Positions 1 through 8,875 are shown, numbered from the stretch's first letter. The stretch is DNA of 64,000 nucleotides from Thermococcus sp. 4557 (GCF_000221185.1 NC_015865.1:1922001-1986000); one strand, 5' to 3'. The notes: generated by a model not told the origin, from the sequence alone. A program made the numbers and translations.

Positions 1-1
1 T

Positions 2-229
2 GAACTCGACATAAAATTGCCCTACGAAGGAAGGGGAAAGATTCTGAGCCGTTTGTATGGCAAGGTTAGGGGCAGGATTCGCGACATTCACTTCTTCCCG
101 CCCGATGCAGAGGGCATAAGCGAAATCAAGATGGAAGTGGTCGAGGACAACGCTCCAAAGCTTCTCTCCGACCTCAAAAAGATAGTCAGGAACGGAAAGA
201 TAACGTTCAAGGTTCTCTCAGAGGTCTGA
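2..229 (+). CDS. Unidentified protein, C-terminal part (cut by window start)
   Basis: The reading frame is open from base 2 to a stop at 227-229, giving the last 75 residues of a protein that begins before the window. The visible part alternates predicted strands and helices and ends in a lysine-rich strand, which would fit a small alpha/beta (ferredoxin-like) domain. I do not recognise the family. It converges on the GGGP synthase gene with a 3-base gap. A TTG at 17 could serve as a start but has no Shine-Dalgarno sequence, and the frame stays open upstream, so I treat the gene as 5'-truncated. Confidence 0.6.
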   Translation, partial: ELDIKLPYEGRGKILSRLYGKVRGRIRDIHFFPPDAEGISEIKMEVVEDNAPKLLSDLKKIVRNGKITFKVLSEV

Positions 230-232
230 GCC

Positions 233-994
233 TCATCCCTTTATTCCCCTGTTCAGCTCCACCAGCTTTTCCCGGGCTTTCTCCAGAGAGCCGGCCTTTT
301 CTATCGCGGTCCCCGTGACGATTATGTCAGCGCCGGCCCTCACGGCCGCCCGCGCCTGCTCCGCATTCCTTATGCCGCCGCCGACGATGAGCGGAACGTC
401 TATGACGCGCTTCACGAGCGCTATCATCTCGGGGGGAACGGGCTGCGGCGCCCCGCTTCCTGCCTCGAGGTACACCAGGCGCATTCCGAGGTACTGGCCC
501 GCCAGGGCGTAGGCCGCGGCGATCTTGGGCTTGTGGCGCGGGATGGGCTTGGCATCGCCGACCCAGCCGACGGTCTCCCCGGGCTCGACTATGAGGTACG
601 CCATTGGTATCGGTTCTATGCCGTAGCGCTTGACCGTGAACGCCCCCAGGGCCTGGGAGCCGGTTATGAAGAATGGGTTGGTCGAATTGAGAAGGCTCAT
701 GAAGAATATTGAATCTGCGTATTTGCTTATTCCTCCGTGGGAGCCGGGGAACAGTATCGTCGGCAGGCTTGAGGATTCTTTTATCGCCCGCACGACGTCA
801 TCGAGGACGTCCCCCTCCGCCCCCGTCGAGCCGCCTATCATTATCGCGTCTACCCCTATCTCCTCGCCCATCTCGGCTATTTTGGCGGCTTCCTCGGGCG
901 TCACGTCATCGGGATCAAGGAGAACGAAGTGAAGCTTTTCGGTCTCAATCTTCTCGTGAATGTACGTCTCGACCTTTCCGAGCTGGAGTCTCAT
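233..994 (-). CDS. Geranylgeranylglyceryl phosphate synthase
   Basis: Joins geranylgeranyl diphosphate to sn-glycerol-1-phosphate, making the first ether bond of archaeal membrane lipids. The 253-residue protein is a PcrB/GGGPS-type TIM barrel. It shows LLDPDD at 25-30, an IGGS motif near 53, LEAGSGAP at 177-183 and VGGGIRN at 204-210, the usual phosphate- and substrate-binding loops. Its ATG overlaps the stop of the upstream DUF123 gene (ATGA), so the two are probably one transcript. A GGTGGGA sequence sits just before the start. The partner enzyme that makes its substrate, glycerol-1-phosphate dehydrogenase, is also in this window at about 13 kb. Length and motifs match the family well. Confidence 0.95.
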   Translation of the reverse strand: MRLQLGKVETYIHEKIETEKLHFVLLDPDDVTPEEAAKIAEMGEEIGVDAIMIGGSTGAEGDVLDDVVRAIKESSSLPTILFPGSHGGISKYADSIFFMSLLNSTNPFFITGSQALGAFTVKRYGIEPIPMAYLIVEPGETVGWVGDAKPIPRHKPKIAAAYALAGQYLGMRLVYLEAGSGAPQPVPPEMIALVKRVIDVPLIVGGGIRNAEQARAAVRAGADIIVTGTAIEKAGSLEKAREKLVELNRGIKG

Positions 995-1434
995 TTTCTC
1001 CCACCGAACTCTATAACTTCCTCCCTGCTTTTAACCCTTTTCCACTCCAGCCCGAGTTCGCTTAGAATGGCGGTGAGAGTCTCATCCGGTTCCCCTTCGA
1101 AGCGGTAGAGGTTGGTGCTGACCCTGACGTCCCCCGCGCCGAATCCCTCGACGGGCTCCCCGTACTTTGCCACCTCCAGCGAGAGCTTTTCCTCCAGCCG
1201 CTCCTCACTGGGAATGAGGTACGCCCTTAGGAGCTGGGCATCCTTCAGGAGGAAGTCTATATGCCAGTGGAGCCTCTTGTGCTCGCTGAAATGTCTGGCA
1301 ACGCGTTTTTCAAGGGAGTTCATCGCCGAGCCGACGTACACGTAGTGGCCCCTCCTTAGACGGAACTCCCGCCCCTTGGTTTTGATGGTTTTATCGTTCT
1401 CCAGCAGGATTACGAGGAGGTATGACCCTCTCAT
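991..1434 (-). CDS. DUF123 / GIY-YIG-like protein
   Basis: A 147-residue protein of the DUF123 type, a GIY-YIG-related fold that in some archaea is attached to or found near endonuclease III. The sequence GHYVYVGSA at 29-37 stands in for the GIY-YIG core, followed by conserved arginines near 44-47 and HWHIDFLL at 56-63. Nuclease activity is inferred only. The ATG has no Shine-Dalgarno sequence but lies 23 bases from a TTTATAAA box (1457-1464), so the mRNA is probably leaderless. The stop overlaps the start of GGGP synthase, suggesting co-transcription with no obvious functional link. Confidence 0.8.
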   Translation of the reverse strand: MRGSYLLVILLENDKTIKTKGREFRLRRGHYVYVGSAMNSLEKRVARHFSEHKRLHWHIDFLLKDAQLLRAYLIPSEERLEEKLSLEVAKYGEPVEGFGAGDVRVSTNLYRFEGEPDETLTAILSELGLEWKRVKSREEVIEFGGRK

Positions 1435-1456
1435 GAGGGGAGGATTCTACTCAGTA

Positions 1457-1464
1457 TTTATAAA
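1457..1464. promoter_or_regulatory. Shared palindromic TATA box between divergent genes
   Basis: TTTATAAA is a perfect palindrome between the leftward DUF123 gene (start at 1434) and the rightward DUF2095-like gene (start at 1497). It lies 23 bases from the left start and 33 bases from the right start. I see no second TATA-like sequence in the gap, so one box may serve both directions. Confidence 0.5.
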
Positions 1465-1496
1465 CCCCTAGCCCCAAACCGAGTCTGGTGTGAAGA

Positions 1497-1886
1497 ATGG
1501 ACGAAAAGAAAAAGAAGAAACCTGCAGACGACTTCGCCTGGCAGGAGTATGAGAGGGAGGAGTTTGAACAGACCTTCCCGGCCCTTGCGAGGGAGCTCGA
1601 GGGGAAGGGCGTTCCGATAGAGGCCTACCGCACCGACGAGGAGGAAGACTCCACAGAACGGGAGGAAATGGACTTCTCCGGCTACAATCCCACGGTTATC
1701 GATTTCCTCAGAAGATGCAGCACTGATGACGAGGCGCTTGAGATAATAAACTGGATGGAGGAGCGCGGTGAGATAACCCACGAGATGGCCAAGGAGCTCA
1801 GAATAACCCTGGTCGAGAAGGGGGTCAGGGCCTTCGGTTCCAAGAAGGAGTGGGGCTGGTACGAGAGGCACAGGAAGCGGGAGTAG
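1497..1886 (+). CDS. DUF2095-like archaeal protein
   Basis: A 129-residue, highly charged soluble protein. It starts with a lysine run, continues through an acidic region with FPALARELE near residue 29, and ends in a helical part with FLRRC near residue 65 and a GWYERH segment near the C-terminus. This resembles the uncharacterised archaeal family DUF2095 as I remember it; the assignment is from memory. The ATG follows GGTGTGA at good spacing. It has its own promoter, shared as a palindromic TATA box with the divergent DUF123 gene, and converges on AMP phosphorylase. No function is assigned. Confidence 0.65.
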   Translation: MDEKKKKKPADDFAWQEYEREEFEQTFPALARELEGKGVPIEAYRTDEEEDSTEREEMDFSGYNPTVIDFLRRCSTDDEALEIINWMEERGEITHEMAKELRITLVEKGVRAFGSKKEWGWYERHRKRE

Positions 1887-1942
1887 AGCCATTTCCACCC
1901 TTTGATTCCTCATTAAATTTGAAAAGAAGAGAAAAGCACAGT

Positions 1943-3454
1943 TCAGATGTTGCCTATCCTCTGAAGGACCATCCCTTCTATTCTTATGGGCTCTGTCCTC
2001 CTTGCAAAGACTATCGCCTGGTCGAGCCTGGCCTCGCTCTCCGCGTGGATCGTGAAGAGCGGGTCGCCCTCCTTGACCTTCTCCCCAACCTTGACGTACA
2101 GCTCGATTCCCGCGCCTTTGTCCTCCGGCGCCCCGGCGGCCCTGGCTATTCCCGTGATGGCCTTGTTGTCTATGGCGGTGATGTAGCCGCTCGTCGGTGC
2201 GGTGAATGTGTAGGTCTTGTCGCCAACAGGGATGTCCTCCGGCTTGATGTCCGGGTTGCCTCCCTGCTCCTCTATTATCTCGCGCATCTTCTGGTATGCC
2301 TTTCCGCTCTCGAGTATCTCGCGCGCCATCTTCTTGCCCATTCCGGCCGGTGCAACACCGCCCATCTCCAGCAGGACTCCGGCGAGCCCGGTGGCCTTCT
2401 CTATAAGACTGCCCGGACCGGTGCCGGCCATGAGGGCCTGGAGGGCCTCCCTCGCCTCGAGGGCCGGGCCGACGGTGTGTCCAATCGGCTGGCCGCCGTA
2501 GGTTATGGCCACCTCGACGTACTGACCGAGCCTCTTGCCCAGCTCAATGAAGTCCCTCGCCAGGGCCCTGGCCTGGTCCACACTCTCGACCTTGACGCCC
2601 TTGCCGGTGGGAATGTCGATGAGGACGTACTGGCTACCCATGGCGTACTTCTTTGACATTATGCTGGCCAGCATCAGGCCGGTCGGGTCGATGCTGAGGG
2701 CGCGCTCAGATTTGATGGTTATGTCGTCGGCCGGGGCGAGGTTAAGCGCTCCTCCCCAGACCATACAGGCCCCTATCTTCTCCACGATGCGCTTTATCTC
2801 ATCGAGGGAGAAGCTGACGTCCGCAAAGACCTCCACGACGTCCGCCGTTCCGGCCGCGCTGGTTATTGCACGGGAACTGGTCTTGGGGATGGTGAGGCCG
2901 GCGGCGGCAACGATGGGCACGACGAGGATGTTTGTCTTGTTGCCGGGGACGCCTCCAATGCTGTGGACGTCCATTATCGGCTTTCTGTCTATGTCGAGCA
3001 TGTCGCCCGTCTCGGCCATTGCTATCGTCAGGGCGGCTATCTCGTCCATATCGAGGCCGTTTATCTCAAGCGAGGTGACGAATGAGCTTATCTCAATGTC
3101 GCGGAGCTTCCTGTCAACGATGTCCTTGATTATCGTCTCTATCTCCACCTTCCGGAGCTTTCCTCCGTTCATCTTCTTCTTTATGTAGCGGACGCTCTCT
3201 GGTGTGCCGCTCGGGATGACAGTAACGGTCTCACCCTCGGAGAAGCTGTGGAGCTGAAGGATGTCCCTGCTTATTCCAATCTCTCCCTCCCTGACAAGAC
3301 CGCTTATGACCACGCTGCCGTAAACCGTCTTCTTGCCCGCCTCAAGCTTTACAAGATCATCCGGGTGAAGCTTGGCCCTCATGGCCTCCTTCTCGTTTAT
3401 GAAAACCGAGTACCTCCCGCTGTACACATCCAGTATCCTGACCTTAGCCTTCAC
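1943..3454 (-). CDS. deoA: AMP phosphorylase
   Basis: Catalyses phosphorolysis of AMP (also CMP and UMP) to ribose-1,5-bisphosphate and base, the first step of the archaeal pathway that feeds nucleosides through R15P isomerase and type III RuBisCO. I place the start at GTG 3454, giving 503 residues, the usual length in Thermococcus. A GGAGGGA sequence lies 6 bases before it. A 21-residue longer frame to ATG 3517 lacks such a site. The N-terminal extension typical of archaeal AMPpases is followed by the thymidine-phosphorylase-like core, with SIGGVPGNK near 165-173 and an [15 protein letters not shown] phosphate loop after it. The gene stands alone, with a TATA-like GGTTTAAGT on the minus strand upstream near 3508. 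Confidence 0.95.
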   Translation of the reverse strand: MKAKVRILDVYSGRYSVFINEKEAMRAKLHPDDLVKLEAGKKTVYGSVVISGLVREGEIGISRDILQLHSFSEGETVTVIPSGTPESVRYIKKKMNGGKLRKVEIETIIKDIVDRKLRDIEISSFVTSLEINGLDMDEIAALTIAMAETGDMLDIDRKPIMDVHSIGGVPGNKTNILVVPIVAAAGLTIPKTSSRAITSAAGTADVVEVFADVSFSLDEIKRIVEKIGACMVWGGALNLAPADDITIKSERALSIDPTGLMLASIMSKKYAMGSQYVLIDIPTGKGVKVESVDQARALARDFIELGKRLGQYVEVAITYGGQPIGHTVGPALEAREALQALMAGTGPGSLIEKATGLAGVLLEMGGVAPAGMGKKMAREILESGKAYQKMREIIEEQGGNPDIKPEDIPVGDKTYTFTAPTSGYITAIDNKAITGIARAAGAPEDKGAGIELYVKVGEKVKEGDPLFTIHAESEARLDQAIVFARRTEPIRIEGMVLQRIGNI

Positions 3455-3577
3455 TTCCGTTCCCTCCTGTGAGTTTAGTTCCCAGTATTGTGCAGAAGAA
3501 TACTTAAACCTTTTCAACTGATGTGCGGGAAAAACGTTCTTAAAGGTGGGACTGGCCTTGCAGGATAAATGTAAAAA

Positions 3578-3826
3578 TCATCTGCTGAGGCCGTGAAGCT
3601 GCCCTATAACCCCGTGGTACTCGCCCTTCATCTCGCCCGTTCTGAGAAGAACCGCAACTATGTCCCGCGCGATCTCCCTGACCGCTGGGGGCAGAAGTCC
3701 ATCGCCCCTCAGGTAGTAGCTCACAACCTCGCTCAGGGGGGCGCTCACGAGTCTGCCCCTGAAGACCCGGACGGTCCTATCATCAACCTCGACTATCCTG
3801 TCTGGATAGCCGAGCCGGACCTTCAT
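3578..3826 (-). CDS. Small conserved-looking protein of unknown function
   Basis: An 82-residue protein with a basic N-terminus, a VDDRTVRVFRG strand pair and a helical C-terminal half rich in arginine. I do not recognise it. The ATG follows GGTGAGC at suitable spacing and the base composition matches its neighbours, so it is probably real. It is separated from AMP phosphorylase by about 120 bases and from the MinD group by about 90 bases of AT-rich sequence that looks like a promoter region. Confidence 0.6.
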   Translation of the reverse strand: MKVRLGYPDRIVEVDDRTVRVFRGRLVSAPLSEVVSYYLRGDGLLPPAVREIARDIVAVLLRTGEMKGEYHGVIGQLHGLSR

Positions 3827-3915
3827 AAGAGCTCACCCCCATTTTAAAGTTAACAGAACAGACCTTTTAAAATTTAACGCCTCAAAAATGTTTAATAACA
3901 AAATGGTTAAAAAGC

Positions 3916-4164
3916 TCAGAGGTTCCTGACTTCCTCGTCTATGGACTCTTCGAGGGTCTTCTCCCACTCATCGACGTCAAAGTCAACGAGCTCGCTCTCG
4001 AGATCCTCCTTGAGGCTTGAGACGCGTCTCTTCAGGGCGCTCTTGGTTTCTTCGTCGTAGACGACGTAGTAAGGGTTGCTTTTGGCCGAGTAGTAGAGCA
4101 TCAGCAGGATTATGTTGAGGATGATGAGGATGATCACGATTCCGTACACGAGTGCGTCGGCCAT
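3916..4164 (-). CDS. Small single-span membrane protein in the minD operon
   Basis: An 82-residue protein with one hydrophobic segment near residues 6-27 (isoleucine/leucine-rich), then a charged cytoplasmic tail with a helical, acidic C-terminus. I start it at the ATG (4164) whose first base overlaps the TGA of minD, a classic translational coupling. A GTG one codon earlier is possible. The coupling suggests a membrane partner or anchor for the MinD-type ATPase, which is inference from position only. Confidence 0.7.
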   Translation of the reverse strand: MADALVYGIVIILIILNIILLMLYYSAKSNPYYVVYDEETKSALKRRVSSLKEDLESELVDFDVDEWEKTLEESIDEEVRNL

Positions 4165-4943
4165 CACTTCTTCCCCCCGAAGAGTGCTTTGAAGACCCTC
4201 TTGATGGGGCTCTCAGGCTCCGGTGCCTGCCACTTGATTCCCGCGAGCTTGGCCGCGAGCTGCTTAATGGCTATTGCCGATGGGCTAGTCGGGTTCTTGA
4301 TTACCAGGGGGACACCGTAGGCGCTTGCGCGCTTGACTTCGGGGTCCTCGGGTATCACTGCCAGGACAGGGACCTCGAGGATGGCCTCGATCTCCTCCTG
4401 GGTGAGCTCGGTCTTCTCGTTGGTGACCCTGTTGAGTATGGCTCCGAGGGGAAGCGTTCCGAGCTTCTCCGCTATGAGCTTGGTTTTGAGGGAGTCCGTG
4501 ATGGCGGATATCTCGGGGTTGGTAACGATTATGAGCTCCTTACCAATGAGGAGTGCCGTAACGGATGTCATCTCGAGACCAGCGGGGGCATCGATGAGGA
4601 CGAAATCCGCCATCTGGCCTATCTCCCTGATGAGCTGCCTGAGCTTTTCCGGCTTAGCCTTCTTTATCTTCTCCAGGCTCAGTCCTCCCGGTATGACCTT
4701 GACTCCCGCTGGACCCTCGTAGATGGCGTCCTTGAGGTCCGCCTCGCCCGCAAGAACGTCGTGGAGGGTTATTGGAATGTCCTCCATTCCAAGGACGAGG
4801 CTCAGGTTCGCCATCGTGATGTCCGCGTCCAGCAGAATGACCTCCTTTCCAAACTGAGCCAGAGCGACACCCAGGTTTGCAACCGTCGTTGTTTTACCAG
4901 TTCCACCTTTTCCAGATGCAAAAACAATTGAACGGCCTTCCAA
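4164..4943 (-). CDS. minD: MinD/ParA-family P-loop ATPase
   Basis: A deviant Walker-A ATPase of the MinD/ParA class, which dimerises on ATP and positions partners on membranes or DNA. GKGGTGKT lies at 11-18, a DADIT switch near residue 40, and IDAPAG further on. The C-terminus (RVFKALFGGKK) is amphipathic and basic, like the membrane-targeting helix of MinD proteins. I choose TTG 4943 because GGAGGTG lies about 6 bases upstream and the N-terminus MEGRSIVFASGK matches Thermococcales relatives. A GTG three codons earlier would overlap that Shine-Dalgarno. A TATA-like TATAAAAT (minus strand, near 5012-5022) and a leader with an imperfect GCGGT/ACCGC inverted repeat precede it. Archaeal MinD paralogues are linked to archaellum/chemoreceptor placement rather than division. 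Confidence 0.88.
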   Translation of the reverse strand: MEGRSIVFASGKGGTGKTTTVANLGVALAQFGKEVILLDADITMANLSLVLGMEDIPITLHDVLAGEADLKDAIYEGPAGVKVIPGGLSLEKIKKAKPEKLRQLIREIGQMADFVLIDAPAGLEMTSVTALLIGKELIIVTNPEISAITDSLKTKLIAEKLGTLPLGAILNRVTNEKTELTQEEIEAILEVPVLAVIPEDPEVKRASAYGVPLVIKNPTSPSAIAIKQLAAKLAGIKWQAPEPESPIKRVFKALFGGKK

Positions 4944-5117
4944 AGTTAACACCTCCGGTGCTAAGCGGTAACCGCCCTTTTTCTGTAATAATCCCTGAGG
5001 CCTTCGATTTTATACGGAGTATCCAGTTTGCGTGTATGAACTATGCAGGCAATGCTTTTATTTTTTGCGGTTCATCTAGAAACGCGGGAAAAAGATAGAA
5101 GAAAAACTATTCGTATT

Positions 5118-5963
5118 TCACTCCTCCCCGGCCTTTGCCCTGGCCTCGGCCTCCAGCTTCTCCTGGACTTCCTTTTCAAGCTTTACCCTGGCCATCTCCG
5201 CGGTGTCCGCCAGGCTCCTGAAGAGCTTGAGCATCTCCATCGGGAGCGGCAGGATGATCACGTTGCTCTTGTCGCTGGCAACATCGCTTATGGTCTGGAG
5301 CGTCCTGAGCTGAAGGGCCATCGGGTGCTGGGACACTATCTCGGCGGCGTCGCGGAGCTTCTCGGCGGCCTGGCGCTCCGCCTCTGCCAGGGTTATCCTG
5401 GCCCTCCTCTCACGCTCTGCCTCGGCCTGCCTGGCCATGGCCCTCTGCATGCCGCTCGGCAGCTCAACGTCCTTGATCTCAACCGTGCTGACCTTTATTC
5501 CCCACGGGTCGGTGGCCTCGTCGATGATCTTCTGGAGCTGAAGGTTGAGCTTCTCCCTCTCGCTCAGCAGCTCGTCGAGGTGTGCCTGGCCGATGACGCT
5601 CCTCAGGGTCGTTTGGGCGATCTGGCTGGTGGCCATTATGTAGTTCGCCACCTGGGTAACCGCCTTGACGGGATCAACCACGCGGAAGTAAACGACCGCG
5701 TTGACCCTTACTGGAACGTTGTCCTTGGTTATGGTCTCCTGCACCGGCACGTCGAGGACGCGCGTACGGAGGTCCACTATGACTGCCTTCTCGAATATCG
5801 GGATGATGAAGAACAGTCCGGGACCCCTTGCTCCCACGACCCTACCGAGGCGGAATATAACCGCCCTCTCGTACTCCTTGACTATCTTTATCGCCGTCGC
5901 CAGTATAATCAAAACAAACAACAAAACAATCGAAATAACCACGGTACTTGCCGTTATGGCCAT
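5118..5963 (-). CDS. Stomatin-like SPFH/band-7 membrane protein
   Basis: A 281-residue prohibitin/stomatin homologue like PH1511 of Pyrococcus horikoshii. A hydrophobic N-terminal segment (about 5-27) anchors it in the membrane. The SPFH domain follows, with [12 protein letters not shown] near 30, then a long [14 protein letters not shown] coiled coil (about 175-260) that drives oligomerisation. In P. horikoshii the neighbouring NfeD-type protease cleaves the C-terminal part of the stomatin. Here the protease gene lies directly upstream with no gap (stop 5964, start 5963), so the known pair is preserved as an operon. Confidence 0.93.
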   Translation of the reverse strand: MAITASTVVISIVLLFVLIILATAIKIVKEYERAVIFRLGRVVGARGPGLFFIIPIFEKAVIVDLRTRVLDVPVQETITKDNVPVRVNAVVYFRVVDPVKAVTQVANYIMATSQIAQTTLRSVIGQAHLDELLSEREKLNLQLQKIIDEATDPWGIKVSTVEIKDVELPSGMQRAMARQAEAERERRARITLAEAERQAAEKLRDAAEIVSQHPMALQLRTLQTISDVASDKSNVIILPLPMEMLKLFRSLADTAEMARVKLEKEVQEKLEAEARAKAGEE

Positions 5964-7316
5964 TCATTCTCCCTCCTTTACTCCCCCAACTTTTTCGACG
6001 ATGAGGGTTAATCCCCTGACTTCAACAACTTTGGCCTTCTCCCCGACTGGAATCCTGCTTCCATCCCTGCTCTCCGCTTTCCAGAGCTCGCCGTGAAGCT
6101 TGATGACGCCCTCAGGATCGACGTCTTCCACGACCTTTCCGACTTCCCCGATGAGCTCCTCCTTTCCTGCCTCAGGTTTTTTCCTGTGGGCCCTGACCAC
6201 GGTGGCCGCACCGAAGAGGAAGAACAGCCCGAGCAGTATTGCCATTACCAGTATCGCTATACGCAGTACTGAGTATGTCTCACTTGTCACCAAGTACTCA
6301 CCTCCAGCTCCGGTTCCGCTGAAGAGCAGAACCCCCCCTATGACGAAGGTCACAACCCCCGCGACTGTGAACAGGCCGAAGGTCGGCGTCAGAGCCTCGG
6401 CTATGAAGAATATCATCGCCAGAACTATGAGTATCAGGCCTGCGCTGCGGTATCCGAAGTAGCCCAGTCCGATGAGGCCGAGCACCAGGAGTATTGCCCC
6501 TATGGTTTCCGGCACGTGCCAGCCGGGGGTTAAAAAGCCGAATATCAGCCCTATGAAGCCTATGTTCAGAAGGAGGTACGCCACGGTTGGGTCGGTTATG
6601 TACTTCACGACCGTGTCCCTGAAGGATGGCTCAAGGTAAACCACGTCTGCGTTTTTGATGTGCAGCACTACCTTCCCCCTGCCTTTGACAGGCATCTTTG
6701 TCTCCATACCGTCGGCTTTCTGGAGCAGGTCGTCAAGGTCGGTCGCTATAACCTCAATGACTCCGTACTTCATGGCCTCATCGGGGGTTACGCTCCTGTC
6801 CTCGGTTATAAACTCCGCCGCGAGCGTCTCGTTCCTGCCGCTCATCCGGGCCAGCTCGCGGAGGTAGGCCACGTAGAAGTTGGTTATCTTCGGCGGCGCC
6901 TCCACTATGCTCCCGTTCTGTCCGTAGCCTAGTATCGGTCGGCAGGCCCCTATCACGGTCCCCGGGGCCATTGCGATGAGGTGAGAACTCAGGGCGATGT
7001 ACGTTCCCGCGGATGCTGCCATTCCGCCCGAGGGGTAGACGTAGATGATAACCGGAACCCTGGCGTTCTCGATCCGCGTTACTATCTCCTGCATGGCGTC
7101 GGCCCTGCCGCCGGGGGTGTTCAGCTCGATGATTATTGCGGAGGCATTCGCATCCTCTGCCCTGCTTATGTATCTGTCGAACTGGTCGACTGTATAGCCG
7201 GTTATCATTCCATCGACCTTTGCAACGTAAACCGTGTTCCTCTGTGCGTGCACTCCCGGCTGAAGAACGAGCACTACGAAGAGCACCAGCGCCGCCAGCG
7301 CAACCTTGGGTCGCAT
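5964..7316 (-). CDS. NfeD-family membrane serine protease (stomatin operon partner)
   Basis: A 450-residue protein with an N-terminal signal/anchor (about 5-24), a ClpP-like serine protease domain, several membrane helices (about 235-370) and a C-terminal NfeD OB-fold domain (about 385-450). The PH1510 catalytic pair Ser97-Lys138 corresponds to Ser102 (in GGMAASAG) and Lys143 (in PPKITN), both offset by five residues, so the Ser-Lys dyad looks intact. The known substrate in Pyrococcus is the stomatin encoded next door. The ATG has a short leader, and a TATA-like TTTAAA lies near 7350. A 10-bp palindrome CTGATATCAG (7326-7335) sits near the expected transcription start. Confidence 0.93.
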   Translation of the reverse strand: MRPKVALAALVLFVVLVLQPGVHAQRNTVYVAKVDGMITGYTVDQFDRYISRAEDANASAIIIELNTPGGRADAMQEIVTRIENARVPVIIYVYPSGGMAASAGTYIALSSHLIAMAPGTVIGACRPILGYGQNGSIVEAPPKITNFYVAYLRELARMSGRNETLAAEFITEDRSVTPDEAMKYGVIEVIATDLDDLLQKADGMETKMPVKGRGKVVLHIKNADVVYLEPSFRDTVVKYITDPTVAYLLLNIGFIGLIFGFLTPGWHVPETIGAILLVLGLIGLGYFGYRSAGLILIVLAMIFFIAEALTPTFGLFTVAGVVTFVIGGVLLFSGTGAGGEYLVTSETYSVLRIAILVMAILLGLFFLFGAATVVRAHRKKPEAGKEELIGEVGKVVEDVDPEGVIKLHGELWKAESRDGSRIPVGEKAKVVEVRGLTLIVEKVGGVKEGE

Positions 7317-7407
7317 ACCTACCCCCTGATATCAGTACTACTAAAGGGTTTAAATCTTTTGCCTGTCTTCCAAAAGTGATTTATATGTTGGGTGAGAATT
7401 CAGTAAC

Positions 7408-7707
7408 ATGGGGCTGAAAACTCTGGCCAAGCTCTACCGCGTTGCCAGAGGGGATGAAAAGGTCGCGAGGGCCTGGGAGCTCGTCCGTGCGGCCGCCAGG
7501 TACAGCCTGCACGAACCGTACTGGGACTTCCTGAGGGAGAACTTCGATGTCCGCGCGGAAGAGGTTAAAGAGGCCATGCGCTTCTTGGAGGAAAGGGGCG
7601 AGCTTCAAATCAAGCGTTCCGTTGACGGTAAGAGGCTCTACGTCTCGACCCTAAAGGATATAAGGGAGAACCCCGTTAGGCTCGACCGATGGCTGGGATT
7701 GACCTGA
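7408..7707 (+). CDS. Small helical protein upstream of AlkA-like glycosylase
   Basis: A 99-residue, largely helical, basic protein. The middle part (EEVKEAMRFLEERGEL, about 51-66) followed by a two-strand hairpin (IKRSVDGKRLYVS) looks like a winged-helix unit, but I cannot place it in a family. It overlaps the next gene by 19 bases, so the two are probably translated together. A TTTATATG box (near 7380) lies 25-28 bases upstream of the ATG. Confidence 0.65.
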   Translation: MGLKTLAKLYRVARGDEKVARAWELVRAAARYSLHEPYWDFLRENFDVRAEEVKEAMRFLEERGELQIKRSVDGKRLYVSTLKDIRENPVRLDRWLGLT

Positions 7708-8519
7708 GAAAGACTGCCCATGAGATGATACGCAACGGCACTTGGAAGTTCGAAGACGGTGTTTTCTACCAGGCTTTTGAGAGCGGTATCGCCGGCTACG
7801 ATGGAGAGGACTTCATTTTTCCCGAGTCGTGGGACAGAGGGGAAAGGAAGTCCGCGAAGGAAAAGCTGTCCTTTGTCCTCGGTCTCGACACGGATCTGGA
7901 TTCCTTCTATGCCGGGATAAGCGATTCCCCCTTTGCATTCCTGATCGACGAGTTCTACGGCCTTACCGCCCCAAGGGCACCGAGCACGTACCAAGCACTG
8001 ATTGAAGTCATCGCCCAGCAACAGGTCAGCTTCGAATTCGCCCAGAGAACTATTGCGAACCTCGTGAAGCTGGCCGGAAAGCCCTTTGGGGCCATCTACG
8101 CCTTTCCGCGTCCTGAGAGAATAGCCACATTGAGTGATGAGGAGCTCAAAAAAGCGAAGCTCGGCTATAGGGCCGGCTACATAAAGTCGCTGACGGAGCT
8201 TCATCTTGCCAAAAAGCTCGACCTCGAACTCTGGGACTGGGACGTTAAGGAGGCCATTAAGTACCTCACAAAGTTTCGGGGCATAGGAAAGTGGAGCGCC
8301 GAACTCTTCCTGGCCTACGGTCTGAGAAAGAACGTCTATCCCGCCGGAGACCTTGGGCTCAGGAGAGGAATAGGGAAGATTTTTGGGAAGCGGGTTAAGG
8401 ACGTCAAAGAAAAGGACGTGAGGGAGATCATAGAACCCTACGGGAAGTGGAAGGGGCTTCTGGCGTTTTACATCACCTGCTATGACAGGAAGACCGAGAT
8501 GGAGAGGAAGAGAAAATGA
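7689..8519 (+). CDS. AlkA-like DNA-3-methyladenine glycosylase (HhH-GPD)
   Basis: A 276-residue HhH-GPD glycosylase expected to remove alkylated bases in base-excision repair. The helix-hairpin-helix reads LTKFRGIGKWSAE (193-205) and the catalytic aspartate is D221 in YPAGDLGLRRG. The N-terminal third forms the AlkA-like beta domain. No Fe-S cysteine cluster is present, which separates it from endonuclease III/MutY. It overlaps the preceding small gene by 19 bases and the following coiled-coil gene by 4 bases (ATGA), giving a tight three-gene operon. Confidence 0.88.
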   Translation: MAGIDLRKTAHEMIRNGTWKFEDGVFYQAFESGIAGYDGEDFIFPESWDRGERKSAKEKLSFVLGLDTDLDSFYAGISDSPFAFLIDEFYGLTAPRAPSTYQALIEVIAQQQVSFEFAQRTIANLVKLAGKPFGAIYAFPRPERIATLSDEELKKAKLGYRAGYIKSLTELHLAKKLDLELWDWDVKEAIKYLTKFRGIGKWSAELFLAYGLRKNVYPAGDLGLRRGIGKIFGKRVKDVKEKDVREIIEPYGKWKGLLAFYITCYDRKTEMERKRK

Positions 8520-8809
8520 GCGAGATTAAGATTATTCTAGAAAAGGAGAAATTCAAGTCCCTAAAGGGGCGCGACATCAATGCCCTCCTTCGTGAGAATC
8601 TTCCCCGGATGGAGGATACTCTAAAGGCCGAGCGCGAGGAGATTCTCCTTGAAAAGGTCGCAAAACTTGAGGAAAAACTTCGGGAGATGGAAGGTGAGAT
8701 AGAGGAGCTCAGAGAGTTCTACGAGAGGGCTTTGAGGGACAAGGAGTTCATGATGGCCGAACGGGAGAGGCTGAGGAAGGAAAACGAGGAGCTCAGAAAG
8801 AAGGTCTAA
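8516..8809 (+). CDS. Short coiled-coil protein
   Basis: A 97-residue protein whose last 60 residues form an almost continuous heptad-patterned coiled coil (about 35-97), rich in glutamate, lysine and arginine. The N-terminal 30 residues contain a short strand (SEIKIILEKEKF) and a helix. I do not recognise a family. It overlaps the glycosylase stop by ATGA. The next gene also combines a small N-terminal domain with a coiled coil, so the two products could pair through these segments; that is inference. Confidence 0.7.
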   Translation: MSEIKIILEKEKFKSLKGRDINALLRENLPRMEDTLKAEREEILLEKVAKLEEKLREMEGEIEELREFYERALRDKEFMMAERERLRKENEELRKKV

Positions 8810-8833
8810 GAGAAAAGGAGAGAGCTTGAGAAA

Positions 8834-8850
8834 GTTCACGGATCGTGAAC
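8834..8850. promoter_or_regulatory. Palindromic operator candidate, copy 1
   Basis: GTTCACGGATCGTGAAC is a perfect 7-bp inverted repeat with a 3-base centre. It lies 26 bases before the ATG of the RHH-like gene. A second related copy begins 22 bases downstream, close to two helical turns, so both would face the same side of the DNA. Confidence 0.65.
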
Positions 8851-8855
8851 GAGTC

Positions 8856-8872
8856 GTTCATGGAGTGTGAAC
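8856..8872. promoter_or_regulatory. Palindromic operator candidate, copy 2, over the ribosome binding site
   Basis: GTTCATGGAGTGTGAAC matches copy 1 at 14 of 17 positions and keeps the GTTCA/TGAAC ends. It contains the GGAG ribosome binding site of the gene starting at 8876. Binding here could therefore block transcription, and a hairpin in the mRNA could mask the start. Confidence 0.6.
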
Positions 8873-8875
8873 GGG

